A program made the position numbers and the translations under genes. The notes below the pieces were generated by a model. That model saw only the letters and a list, made by a program, of their open reading frames with translations. It did no database searches and was not told the origin of the DNA. From CALSMU01 sp965230225 (lineage in GTDB: Bacteria > Bacteroidota > Bacteroidia > Flavobacteriales_D > Parvicellaceae): DNA of 64,000 nt. The DNA lies in NCBI GenBank assembly GCA_965230225.1, contig CBDDKM010000010.1, positions 558,001-622,000 of the forward strand. The letters are read 5' to 3'. Below, piece after piece: positions 34,285 through 42,650 of the stretch (position 1 is the first letter of the stretch; every line of letters begins with the position of its first letter).

Positions 34285-36045
34285 ATGAAAAAGAAAATTA
34301 ATATTGACAGGAAACGGATCAGTTCCGAAGATATCGTGTCAAGAAGAAATTTCGACCAACTACTATCGCAGTTTCCCGGTTTTGTTAAACCACCATTTTA
34401 CAAAACGGGATGGTTCATTACCACGGTAGCCAGTGTAGCAGTATTAGCTACTGTTACAACTACTGTATTGATGAACAACGGTGAAGAGACTGAAAAACAA
34501 GTCGCCATGGAGGAGACTAGCTCTCCTCCGGTAGAAGTCGAAGAGCTTACTGACGATGTTTTCATGTACGATGAGGACACACCATGTGTTCAGCCGCCGA
34601 ACAAGAAAATAGATGTTGCAAAAACGGAATACAAAGTAGATGCATCTTCCGGAGGTGAATTTGACCACCCAACCGGAAGTCATATATCGATCCCTGCTAA
34701 CGCTTTTGTTAGTGAGGAAGGAGAGCCGATTAAAGGAGAGGTAGAACTACAATACCGTGAATTTCACGATCCGGTAGACTTCCTGGTATCAGGAATCCCA
34801 ATGGAGTATGACAGCGCAGGGACTACCTATACCTTTGAATCGGCGGGAATGATTGAAATATATGGTTTCCAAAATGGCAAACCACTAACAATTGCTCCTG
34901 AAAAAAGCATCAATATTTCTCTACAGCCAAAAGATGGATCTACCAGTTTTAACCTATACGAATTGGACACCACCAACAAACAATGGAATTATAAAGGTAA
35001 ACCGGAGATCGTAAGAGGAGAAGCAGATGAAAGTACAGGAATTGTTGCAGAACATTCTCAAGAAGACCCTGAACTGGTAAAGCAAGAAGAGATCATTACT
35101 CAGAAGGTAATGGAGCGTAAGCAACAAATGAACTTAGCCAAAAGTCAATTGGATAAGAAGACCAATGAAATTGTAGAATTCAAGAAAAAAGCACCGGAAC
35201 AACCTAAAACCTCTAAAAATAAAGACAGACAATTCGAATTGGATGTAGACCCTAAAGAATTTCCGGAGTTAAGCTCTTACGAAAATGTAACCTTTGAGGT
35301 TGATGCTCACGATAAGAACTTCAGCAGTGCCGTTTATGAAGTTGAATGGGAAAACGTTGCATTAACCGAAAAGGATAAAGGGAAAGATTACTATTTAACC
35401 CTTTACAAAGGAAGCGCTAAGAAAATCTTTCTGGTTCACCCAGTATTTTCAGGAAACGACTATAAAAAAGCAATGGCTTTGTTTGAACAGAAATTTAAGG
35501 TTTACGAGAAAGACCTTAAGAAAAAAGAAGCCGAAGAAGCTGAGTTAAAAGCTTTATATGAAGAAAAAGTAATGGCCTGGGAAAAAGAGGTAAGAGAGCA
35601 GGAAAGAATAAAAAAAGCCAGACAGGAAGCTGCCAAGATTGACCAAATGAATAATAATGCCGGAAGTGTAATGGCGAGAGCGTTTAATGTGACCAATTTT
35701 GGAACCTGGAACTGTGATAAGGCAACAACCAAACCTCAGGGAGAAAAAGTAAAAGCTATGTTTGCAGACAAAACTGGAGCTACTCTTCCATTGAGAAAAG
35801 TATTCCTAATTGAAAAAGATAAGAATGCTATTTTCTCCTACAACAAAAGCGATTTTGAAAACTTTAAATATGACCCTGAAGAAGAAAACACACTAGTTGC
35901 GTTTACGCCGGATCAACAACTTGCTATTTACCGTCCGATGGACTTTAACATGAAAAACCCAAAAGGTAAGTTTACATTCGAAATGGATTTGGTAGACGTT
36001 AATATTATGAATCTGGATGAAGTAAAAAACATTATAAACCCATAA
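34285..36045 (+). CDS. Single-pass membrane protein with ZU5-like extracytoplasmic domain, possible anti-sigma factor
   Basis: A 586-residue protein with a short cytoplasmic N-terminus (about 1-40), one membrane helix (about 44-62, WFITTVASVAVLATVTTT), then a large periplasmic part. Residues about 115-235 contain the pattern HPTGSHISIPANAFVSEEG...GEVELQYREFHDPVDFL, seen in Bacteroidota ZU5-like domains, and a beta-rich region. A Lys/Glu-rich coiled coil (about 255-310 and 400-450) flanks further beta structure. The position right after an ECF sigma gene suggests control of that sigma factor, with the outer part as sensor. No recognised anti-sigma motif is visible in the short N-terminus. Confidence 0.6.
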   Translation: MKKKINIDRKRISSEDIVSRRNFDQLLSQFPGFVKPPFYKTGWFITTVASVAVLATVTTTVLMNNGEETEKQVAMEETSSPPVEVEELTDDVFMYDEDTPCVQPPNKKIDVAKTEYKVDASSGGEFDHPTGSHISIPANAFVSEEGEPIKGEVELQYREFHDPVDFLVSGIPMEYDSAGTTYTFESAGMIEIYGFQNGKPLTIAPEKSINISLQPKDGSTSFNLYELDTTNKQWNYKGKPEIVRGEADESTGIVAEHSQEDPELVKQEEIITQKVMERKQQMNLAKSQLDKKTNEIVEFKKKAPEQPKTSKNKDRQFELDVDPKEFPELSSYENVTFEVDAHDKNFSSAVYEVEWENVALTEKDKGKDYYLTLYKGSAKKIFLVHPVFSGNDYKKAMALFEQKFKVYEKDLKKKEAEEAELKALYEEKVMAWEKEVREQERIKKARQEAAKIDQMNNNAGSVMARAFNVTNFGTWNCDKATTKPQGEKVKAMFADKTGATLPLRKVFLIEKDKNAIFSYNKSDFENFKYDPEEENTLVAFTPDQQLAIYRPMDFNMKNPKGKFTFEMDLVDVNIMNLDEVKNIINP

Positions 36046-36050
36046 AAATA

Positions 36051-36069
36051 CTCTCCGAAAATCGGAGAG
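36051..36069 (+). terminator. Stem-loop after the ZU5-like gene (weak terminator or processing hairpin)
   Basis: Perfect 8-bp stem CTCTCCGA / TCGGAGAG with AAA loop, 5 bases after the stop at 36045. A second small hairpin AACTGT/ACAGTT follows at 36071-36086. Neither is followed by a true T run, so read-through into the three small genes downstream is likely. Confidence 0.45.
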
Positions 36070-36096
36070 GAACTGTAAAAACAGTTTCCTTGCTTC

Positions 36097-36151
36097 CATT
36101 TCGAAAGAATTGATCAATGTAACCAGCATTGAAAAATATTCTTTCGAAATG
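36097..36151. repeat. Perfect 14-bp inverted repeat in the leader of the small secreted-protein genes
   Basis: CATTTCGAAAGAAT (36097-36110) is the exact reverse complement of ATTCTTTCGAAATG (36138-36151). The 27-base spacer holds a further pair, CAATG (36115-36119) and CATTG (36127-36131). The right arm ends 9 bases before the start codon at 36161. The structure could be an RNA hairpin that masks the start or a paired operator. Confidence 0.7.
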
Positions 36152-36160
36152 TTATTATTT

Positions 36161-36571
36161 ATGAAAACCACTCTTACACTACTCACTATTTTGGTGATGT
36201 CTATCTCTTATGGACAACCACCCAATAAGCTGACCATTAAAAAGAAAGAAAAAGTAAAATCTCCCTATTTGGTCACCTTTGCCGGCAAAGAATCCGGTAA
36301 ATTAAACCAAACAGATATGGACACTTCCTCCTGTCTGGTGGCTTATGATGACTACAAAATCTTGTCCTTTACTATCATGTATGAGGGCGAAGATGGGAAC
36401 CTCAACACACTGGAAAGTACCACTCACCTACTCACTTATGAAATGAAACAGGTTATTTCGCTTCTAATTCGGTACGATTTTCTGTATATTAGAAGGATAA
36501 AAGCATTACCAAAAGATGGTGGCGATCCCATCTATCTTCCTGATATGAATTTTACAATCTTGAATGGCTAA
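36161..36571 (+). CDS. Small exported protein resembling the GldM C-terminal domain
   Basis: A 136-residue secreted protein. The start is set at the Met that opens the signal peptide MKTTLTLLTILVMSISYGQ; a longer frame from 36110 would place 17 odd residues before it and run across the inverted repeat. The mature N-terminus has the basic motif PNKLTIKKKEKVK, shared in form with the next two proteins. The C-terminal segment (YKILSFTIMYEGEDGNL, later FLYIRRIKALPKDGGDPIYLP) resembles the last beta domain of the type IX secretion/gliding protein GldM, though here it stands alone. That match is by eye. Confidence 0.6.
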   Translation: MKTTLTLLTILVMSISYGQPPNKLTIKKKEKVKSPYLVTFAGKESGKLNQTDMDTSSCLVAYDDYKILSFTIMYEGEDGNLNTLESTTHLLTYEMKQVISLLIRYDFLYIRRIKALPKDGGDPIYLPDMNFTILNG

Positions 36572-37043
36572 ACTTTACTTCATATTTCTTTTTACTGTAC
36601 TGTTTTCAGGTAGTGCTCTTGGGCAGGGAAATAAAATTAAGGTGAAGAAAAAGGAACCTCCAAAGAAAGAAAAAAGTGTGTCTGGCTTTTATTATTCCCA
36701 TGCCGTTCAAATTGAAACCAAAGGAAATGGTGGTATAAATAGGCGTATTATGCACTATTACATCTACCTGGATAACATGAGCAATTCCTACTTATTTGTT
36801 TCTAAACATAACCCGGAAAAAGCTTATCAAAAATTCATGAAAAACCCCGACAAATACATCCAGGAACAAGGTAGATTTAATAAAGAATCCAACGATCTTT
36901 ATTTAGAGATGAGTCCTATTCTATCCAATTCAGTTTATAGATATGTAGGTAATGTATACGACAACGAAATTTACCTCTATTATAAAGCTGCTTACAAAAA
37001 GAAAGTAGTTCTGGATTTAAAGATGTATCGATACGCTAAGTAA
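36564..37043 (+). CDS. Small exported basic protein, second of a trio
   Basis: A 159-residue secreted protein with signal peptide MAKLYFIFLFTVLFSGSALGQ and the mature start NKIKVKKKEPPKKEK, similar to its neighbours. The remainder is Tyr- and Lys-rich, beta-strand-like (HYYIYLDNMSNSYLFVSKHN), without a known catalytic motif. It overlaps the upstream gene by 8 bases and abuts the next with a TAATG junction, so all three are one operon. Function unknown. Confidence 0.68.
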   Translation: MAKLYFIFLFTVLFSGSALGQGNKIKVKKKEPPKKEKSVSGFYYSHAVQIETKGNGGINRRIMHYYIYLDNMSNSYLFVSKHNPEKAYQKFMKNPDKYIQEQGRFNKESNDLYLEMSPILSNSVYRYVGNVYDNEIYLYYKAAYKKKVVLDLKMYRYAK

Positions 37044-37573
37044 TGTATAAAAAGGCTGGCATATTGATGTTGGTTTTGTTGAGCTCCCTTTCTATTAAGG
37101 CTCAAAATAAGATAAAGGTCAGTAAAAAAGATCAGGTACGATTTATTGACGAAGTATACTACTCCGACAAAACGCCAAATGGTCATTACAAAACTTACAA
37201 ATATGAGCTGGGACCTGGTTCTCCGAGGAAAAGAAAATCTACTTTGTATCATCGATCCCTGAAAGACCCTTATAAGAGAAAGTACCTTGTATTTAGCAAG
37301 AGTGGAACGGTATTCATGTTTACATCAAGCCATAAAACGAAAAAAGTTTTAAAGTTGATTCACGACAACCAATTTCCTGATAACCTGAGTAAGGGTGAAT
37401 ACTTCATTATTAGAGACACCTTAGTGATCAACCCTATTAATTACTCACCATTTGGGAAGGCTAACGTATCAGATTTTTACTACCAGGGGCCAATTGGTGA
37501 AAAGGACATTAAACTAACCGGTAAAAGTGGAACAATAGAAGAAACCAAAACGGAACTTTTCTACAAAGAGTAA
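37043..37573 (+). CDS. Small exported basic protein, third of a trio
   Basis: A 176-residue secreted protein. Signal peptide MYKKAGILMLVLLSSLSIKAQ, then NKIKVSKKDQVRF, matching the motif of the two proteins before it. The segment YLVFSKSGTVFMFTSSHKTKK is similar in pattern to YLFVSKHNPEKAYQKF of the middle protein, so these two are probably diverged paralogues. Predicted to be beta-rich. The 3' end comes within 3 bases of a convergent gene. Function unknown. Confidence 0.68.
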   Translation: MYKKAGILMLVLLSSLSIKAQNKIKVSKKDQVRFIDEVYYSDKTPNGHYKTYKYELGPGSPRKRKSTLYHRSLKDPYKRKYLVFSKSGTVFMFTSSHKTKKVLKLIHDNQFPDNLSKGEYFIIRDTLVINPINYSPFGKANVSDFYYQGPIGEKDIKLTGKSGTIEETKTELFYKE

Positions 37574-37576
37574 CCC

Positions 37577-38872
37577 TTATTGACCTCCATTTCCTTCTGG
37601 AGTTTCAACCGGGGTTTCAGGCGATTCAGGATTATCATCAATTGTACCCTCAGGCACATCAGTTTCTTCCGGTAAAATTGGATTATTTAGCTCATACTCT
37701 TTAGCATCAGACATGCTTACCTTCTCCCCATCTATATAGGCTACTAAAAATGCATCCCCCACAAACATTTCTCTAATCTTATTCTTCGCTGCAGAAGCTT
37801 CCTCGTAGGTTTGGTAGATTCCCATGAAATACCTCACAAACTTCTTAGAAGCTCTCGATGCATCAACATTATCAACCTGAAAAATAATTTTTCTCTTTAT
37901 AGGGAAGTAACCAATTTGAATTCTATAAACTACCCCTTTTGGTAAATCTATTTCGAGGGGATATGGAAAATCTTCCAGTTCTTCCCACTCTTCATAATTA
38001 TCCAGATTAGCAACCAGATAATTATTCTTCACCTTTTGTTCCTCGGTTAAGTTTTGAATCTGGTCGTCTGTAGATCCTATTCTTTCGTTTACTAAAGCAA
38101 GTTCATTCTGCAATCCCTCCAGCTCCTTTTGTAATTCTTTTTTCTCTTCTTCAGACAAGTTTGGATCCTTTAGTTTTTCATTGATCTGATCAATGCGACT
38201 TTCGATCTCCTTTTTCTTTTCAGTGTAGAATTCTTTAACATTATCAAAACTGGAAGCATCAGCATCAATTCTGGATAATAGAGTATCCTCCACCACCGGG
38301 TCTTCAGGAGTTTCTTTTTCTGGATTTACTCCTTTTAGTAGTATTGAACAGTGATAGGCTTCGGCTGAAGAACGCTTGGTTAAAATCATGGATTCAAATA
38401 CCAATTCCGATATGGTTACGCTATCCTCTGCCACCGAAAGTTCATTGATCATGTCAATGGCCTTTTCCGCTCTCCTTATGGATTCGTCAATGTAAAACAA
38501 CGCAAACTGATTATCGTTCATCAAATTTTTACAGCTATCCGAATAAATTAAAGATTCGTTCAAATGATCTATGGCCAAATCTGTATTATCCATCAATTTT
38601 TCGGAAACATTTTCGCCAGAAATATTGGCCTGACGGATTTCTACCAGAGCATAATATGCCTTATCTGCATACAGTGCCGCAATAGCCGACTGATTTTTGG
38701 GAGAATATTCAAAATACTGTTTCTCAACCTTTTTCGGTGGTGTAACTGTTTCCGTAATGGTATCTAACGGAATAGAATCGTTAAGTTGAGCTAGTAGTAA
38801 AGTGTCCGTTTGAGCACAAGCAAAGTTTATTGCCAAAAACAGAACTAATATTATTTTTAATCGTATAACCAC
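37577..38872 (-). CDS. Exported coiled-coil protein with SPOR-like C-terminal region
   Basis: A 431-residue secreted protein with signal peptide MVIRLKIILVLFLAINFACAQ. A helical region (about 50-185) is followed by a long charged coiled coil (about 215-275, with IDQINEKLKDPNLSEEEKK). Residues about 310-390 (VYRIQIGYFPIKRKI, FVRYFMGIYQTYEEASAAKN) have the beta-alpha-beta pattern of SPOR-like domains, which bind glycan-stripped peptidoglycan. The last 40 residues are Pro/Glu-rich and disordered. Probably a periplasmic cell-wall-associated protein. A full -7 box is at 38911-38918. Confidence 0.68.
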   Translation of the reverse strand: MVIRLKIILVLFLAINFACAQTDTLLLAQLNDSIPLDTITETVTPPKKVEKQYFEYSPKNQSAIAALYADKAYYALVEIRQANISGENVSEKLMDNTDLAIDHLNESLIYSDSCKNLMNDNQFALFYIDESIRRAEKAIDMINELSVAEDSVTISELVFESMILTKRSSAEAYHCSILLKGVNPEKETPEDPVVEDTLLSRIDADASSFDNVKEFYTEKKKEIESRIDQINEKLKDPNLSEEEKKELQKELEGLQNELALVNERIGSTDDQIQNLTEEQKVKNNYLVANLDNYEEWEELEDFPYPLEIDLPKGVVYRIQIGYFPIKRKIIFQVDNVDASRASKKFVRYFMGIYQTYEEASAAKNKIREMFVGDAFLVAYIDGEKVSMSDAKEYELNNPILPEETDVPEGTIDDNPESPETPVETPEGNGGQ

Positions 38873-38910
38873 CGTTTAATCGCTAGAGGTATTTAACTTA
38901 TTTTGCCCGA

Positions 38911-38918
38911 CAAATGTA
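38911..38918 (-). promoter_or_regulatory. -7 box of the SPOR-like gene
   Basis: On the minus strand TACATTTG, full match to TAnnTTTG, 38 bases before the start codon at 38872. At the -33 spacing the bases are CTG. It is divergent from the box at 38945-38952. Confidence 0.45.
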
Positions 38919-38944
38919 AAAGGAAAAACTCCTTCTCGTCAGTT

Positions 38945-38952
38945 TATATTTG
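38945..38952 (+). promoter_or_regulatory. -7 box of the outer-membrane protein gene at 38987
   Basis: TATATTTG matches TAnnTTTG, 34 bases before the ATG at 38987. No TTG is seen at the -33 spacing. Confidence 0.42.
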
Positions 38953-38986
38953 TTATTATACCTAAATTTAGTCATATTTGTTCTGT

Positions 38987-39949
38987 ATGAAGAAACTTAT
39001 TATACCAATCATCGCTACTCTATTATTAAGTAACCAAGGTGTAGGGCAAGAGTCAGATGCATCTGCTGAGGACTTAACACTTCCTGAAGTTATTTTTAAT
39101 GATTTCAGTATTGGTGGAATGGGTGGAATGAGTGTTTTCCATGGTGACTTAGCTAACTACTATTTTTTCCCTAGAAAAGATGACTGGGCTTCAAGTATTC
39201 GATTTGGATATAAGGCTTACATGGAAAAAGACATTATTGCAGGTGCGGGTGCCCGCTTAATGTTTTCTAAAGGAAAAATTGCCGGTGGTGCACAAAAAGG
39301 AGCACAATCTCACCACATGAACTTCAAAGGTGAGTACTGGGACGTATCTATTCAGGCTAAGTACAGATTAAGTGACCTTATCTTTAAGAAAGCATCAGAT
39401 AGTAAATTCTTCATTCATGGATACGTTGGTATTGGTATGCTAGGATTTCGTTCTGTTGAACGTTATACCGAGTCGGGATACGTTAGAAACTATGTAGGAT
39501 ACGAAGGTACTCCTGCTGCTGCGAATGTTTATTGGACCGACCTTCAATCTAAAACAAAAGCGTACAAAACATTGTTTATTCCTGTTTCTTTAAAAGGAGG
39601 GTACAGAATTACCAAAAGAGCAGATTTGATCTTTGAATGGTCTTTAAACAACTCAAGAACTGACTTGATGGATACCTGGGTTAGAGACTGGACCGCTAAA
39701 GATAAATACACACTTTGGGGATTAGGTCTTCAATTTACTTTCAACAGAAGTGATGCCGAAGAATTAGAAAGAAGAGAGAAGAAACAAAAGGAAAAGAAAG
39801 ATAAAGTAGCTAAGAACAATGGAAAGAGAAACAAAGGTGGTGACTCTTCTTCATCAGAAAGCTTAGAGATGCTTAATACTTCTCTTAAAATTCTTGAGCT
39901 CCAACTGAAAATGTTTGAGATGCAATATCTTGAAAACAATAACAAGTAA
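38987..39949 (+). CDS. Exported outer-membrane beta-barrel-like protein
   Basis: A 320-residue protein with signal peptide MKKLIIPIIATLLLSNQGVGQ; a TTG nine bases upstream is less likely. Residues about 35-245 look like a small barrel (IGGMGGMSVFHGDLANYYFF, VSLKGGYRITKRADLIFEWS, LWGLGLQFTFNRS). It then has a Lys/Glu-rich stretch, a Ser run, and a final helix ELQLKMFEMQYLENN that would sit in the periplasm. This layout resembles Bacteroidota porin-like proteins of the PorG/Sprt type, but identity is not established. It stands alone between divergent and convergent neighbours. Confidence 0.68.
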   Translation: MKKLIIPIIATLLLSNQGVGQESDASAEDLTLPEVIFNDFSIGGMGGMSVFHGDLANYYFFPRKDDWASSIRFGYKAYMEKDIIAGAGARLMFSKGKIAGGAQKGAQSHHMNFKGEYWDVSIQAKYRLSDLIFKKASDSKFFIHGYVGIGMLGFRSVERYTESGYVRNYVGYEGTPAAANVYWTDLQSKTKAYKTLFIPVSLKGGYRITKRADLIFEWSLNNSRTDLMDTWVRDWTAKDKYTLWGLGLQFTFNRSDAEELERREKKQKEKKDKVAKNNGKRNKGGDSSSSESLEMLNTSLKILELQLKMFEMQYLENNNK

Positions 39950-39960
39950 TCTCTTACTTG
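39943..39960. terminator. Weak stem-loop between convergent genes
   Basis: CAAGTAA (39943-39949) / TTACTTG (39954-39960) with loop TCTC. The left arm includes the stop codon of the outer-membrane gene. AT-rich and without a T run, so termination would be weak. Confidence 0.35.
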
Positions 39961-39981
39961 CTATTCATTTCTGAGACATTC

Positions 39982-41580
39982 TTAAAAACCATAAGTCAAT
40001 CCGAATCGGATGTTATTTCTGCTGCCGTAGTAGTAACCAGGTGAATGTTGTACATTTCCGCTTACATCAGACATTTCCAGGCCTAATGTGGCATGTACAC
40101 TGTTGATGACTTCGTAGTTAACTGTTAACCCCATTCTTCTGTCTTGCCAGTCTGTAGACGACATCCAGGTTAACCCTTTTACATTTGGAACACCGTGAAT
40201 AACCGCAAACTGATGTTCAGGGCCTTTTCTTGCGTTAATGAAATATGCTTTAATGAATAGATTCTTCAATGGCTTATACCCTAAAGAAAGGTATACTTCT
40301 TCCGAATTGTCCAATAAATAGTGCCCAAGGGTAAACTGATTACTGGCAAACGTCGTTGTTGGCTGTTCATGTCGGTAGGTCCATGGATTAGTACGAGTAT
40401 ATTCTGCAGTTAGGAATACATTGGGAATGATGTTACTCATTTGAAAACCACCCTTCATACTAAAGAAGTTACTGTGATTGTTCTTATCCCATAAGTTAGA
40501 AAAACTCACCTCATCAATAAACATAGAAGCATAAAAGTGAAAATTCTTTAGCCTTCTAATAGAAAGATCCCAAAACATTTGTGAGTTTTGTCCCACTTCA
40601 TTACTTCCAGCTCCATTGTAGGTATGATCCACCGACTTATAAAACATTACAGGAATCAGGTAAACCGGGTTGAGTTTGTAATCATATATCACAGAGTTTC
40701 CTACAGACAACCTAACCTTATCAAATGGCTTGAAAGTAAAAAGGTTGGCAGCAACAAATTTCTGCATCATGTACTCTCTTTCTCCCGTTCCGGTTAAAAA
40801 GGTGCGAGCAGAATCCAACACTTCAGAAACCAACCACCCATGTATGTAATTCATTTCAAACCAATCTGCCGGGTACAGTCTTAAATTCAAGTATCCGAAC
40901 GAAGGTGAACGATCTGAAAATATATTGGCTCCGTTGTAATTATTACCCCATGTAAAATCATCTTTTACAATTCCTGCTTCTCCCCATTCCCAGGAAGCCA
41001 TTATTCCTCCCTTCATTTCACTCCAATCTCCGCCACCAGAAGAATTCCATTTATAGTTCCCTCCTTGTTGATTGGTAATCATATCATCGTCGGAAATAAC
41101 CTTGTTTACGTGATTATCTCTTAGACTTGCATACATCCCCAGGTTTTCTCCGAAATAACTGAATGCCTCTGCTCCATTCCATCTATGATAGTATAAACCA
41201 GAATCGTTACTTACCCCTGCACCACCAAGAATCGGATTAACAGAAAGCGTGAAGTTTTCATTTTTACGGTATAACAAGTCCACCCTTTTATCGAAGTCTC
41301 TGTCTGCATGTAATTCCTTTCCAAAATCTTTTAAGTAAAAATCCAGCTCTCCCTGTTGTCTTTTGTTTAATTCATCTCTAACCTTATCCAGTTGCTCCAG
41401 ATTTCTGGCAATTAATTGCCTACTATACGGTTTTGCTACGGAGTTTAACTCGATATACCCAGCATTAGCCATTTCATCCATGAAATTATATACACTGGAT
41501 CGGATGGGCTCATATACCACTTGAGCGGTTAAGGTTGAGGATAGAAACAGGAATAAAATAAGAGTACGAACAGCAGTCAT
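39982..41580 (-). CDS. Capsule-assembly Wzi-family-like outer-membrane protein
   Basis: A 532-residue protein with signal peptide MTAVRTLILFLFLSSTLTAQ. The mature N-terminus YEPIRSSVYNFMDEMANAGYIEL resembles the helical start of Wzi-like proteins in Bacteroidota. Next comes a long barrel-type series with Gly/Trp/Tyr alternation (WGNNYNGANIFSDRSPSFGY, RFGLTYGF at the end). Wzi acts as an outer-membrane lectin that holds capsule on the surface. It is the last gene of the minus-strand polysaccharide cluster and directly follows the sugar transferase gene, so a surface-attachment role fits. Confidence 0.78.
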   Translation of the reverse strand: MTAVRTLILFLFLSSTLTAQVVYEPIRSSVYNFMDEMANAGYIELNSVAKPYSRQLIARNLEQLDKVRDELNKRQQGELDFYLKDFGKELHADRDFDKRVDLLYRKNENFTLSVNPILGGAGVSNDSGLYYHRWNGAEAFSYFGENLGMYASLRDNHVNKVISDDDMITNQQGGNYKWNSSGGGDWSEMKGGIMASWEWGEAGIVKDDFTWGNNYNGANIFSDRSPSFGYLNLRLYPADWFEMNYIHGWLVSEVLDSARTFLTGTGEREYMMQKFVAANLFTFKPFDKVRLSVGNSVIYDYKLNPVYLIPVMFYKSVDHTYNGAGSNEVGQNSQMFWDLSIRRLKNFHFYASMFIDEVSFSNLWDKNNHSNFFSMKGGFQMSNIIPNVFLTAEYTRTNPWTYRHEQPTTTFASNQFTLGHYLLDNSEEVYLSLGYKPLKNLFIKAYFINARKGPEHQFAVIHGVPNVKGLTWMSSTDWQDRRMGLTVNYEVINSVHATLGLEMSDVSGNVQHSPGYYYGSRNNIRFGLTYGF

Positions 41581-42641
41581 TAGTTACTTTTTGCCCCTTT
41601 GCAAACAATGTTAAACATTGCCTTGCTAAAGTATTTAAATTTGGTTTTCATTGGGCTCTTAGAATAAGAGTCCAGGTATTTTCTTTCGCTTTCGATGATT
41701 TCATCCAAAGAAGAAGGAAGGTCTACATAAAAAGGAGGAATTAACCCAGGCTTAACGCCTTTTCTTTTATCAATTAAATCCTGAGGGTACAGACTAAGGT
41801 AATGTTCACTAAGTGGTCTAACTCCTACCAAATGTAATTCTCCTTTAAAGAAATTGATCATCATTGGGAATTCATCTATAAACAGCTTTCTGAAGAATCT
41901 TCCCCAACTGGTTATTCTAAAGTCATTCTTGAACTTACCACCTTCTTGCAATTGATTTTGCTCGTAAACATATTGCTGCAAATATTCAGCATACGGGTGC
42001 ATGGTTCTCAGTTTGTACACCTTAACCAACTTCCCTTTATATCCTACTCTATTAATTTTAAGCAGAAACCCTTTAGATGGTTCTCTTTTAGTGCAAGGTT
42101 CCTTTTCTCTTCGGGCAACAATGTTGGTAACACCATCGGCTTCCTCCACATTTACAATTCTAAACCCTGCATATACTAACCTACCCAATGCCTCCGACTT
42201 TGAAATTGGATGATTTCTACGATCGGTAACCCAATTATAAAACCATTCTGTTGCTTTAAACTTTGGAAAGATTCTTTTAAACACGAAATCGGCACCATAA
42301 TATAGGTGATTAACTCCCCATGGTAAACTCTTAAGGATTCTAAGTTTTCTTTGACCAATGGTTTCCAGACTGGTTACTAATACTCCATTAGATGAAAGTT
42401 GATTATTGGCGGAAAAAAGATATTTATTGAGGTATTTTACATTGTTTAATAATTCGAGATTAACAATACAATCTCTTTTACCCGGAAGGTTTTGGATATT
42501 GAAATCATCTTTATCCTTATAAATATCAACAATGGAAATCTGCTGAGGAATATTCTTCTTCAGAAATGCGTAATAGTCATCCGATCGTTCTTCAACAATC
42601 AAATTCTTTTTCAATAATATCAGCAGCAAGGCGGGTACCAC
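41580..42641 (-). CDS. Sugar transferase with methyltransferase-like N-terminal region and no membrane helix
   Basis: A 353-residue two-part protein. The N-terminal half (about 20-195: IVNLELLNNVKYLNKYL, ETIGQRKLRIL, SEALGRLVYAGFRIVNVEE) is a diverged methyltransferase-like domain without a GxGxG SAM loop. The C-terminal half is a phosphoglycosyl transferase catalytic domain: KLRTM, FFRKLFIDEFPMMINFFKGE, VGVRPLSEHY. The usual N-terminal re-entrant helix of the initiating enzyme is not recognisable before it, so membrane contact must differ. The start is uncertain: GTG at 42641 or a later TTG. It shares its end with the Wzi-like gene start (TAATG). Confidence 0.8.
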   Translation of the reverse strand: MVPALLLILLKKNLIVEERSDDYYAFLKKNIPQQISIVDIYKDKDDFNIQNLPGKRDCIVNLELLNNVKYLNKYLFSANNQLSSNGVLVTSLETIGQRKLRILKSLPWGVNHLYYGADFVFKRIFPKFKATEWFYNWVTDRRNHPISKSEALGRLVYAGFRIVNVEEADGVTNIVARREKEPCTKREPSKGFLLKINRVGYKGKLVKVYKLRTMHPYAEYLQQYVYEQNQLQEGGKFKNDFRITSWGRFFRKLFIDEFPMMINFFKGELHLVGVRPLSEHYLSLYPQDLIDKRKGVKPGLIPPFYVDLPSSLDEIIESERKYLDSYSKSPMKTKFKYFSKAMFNIVCKGAKSN

Positions 42642-42650
42642 TCTATCCTA

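Noticed and set aside
39943..39960. Strong terminator between the outer-membrane gene and the Wzi-like gene
   Set aside because: The stem is AT-rich, only 7 bp, and has no T run, so it is listed only as a weak hairpin.
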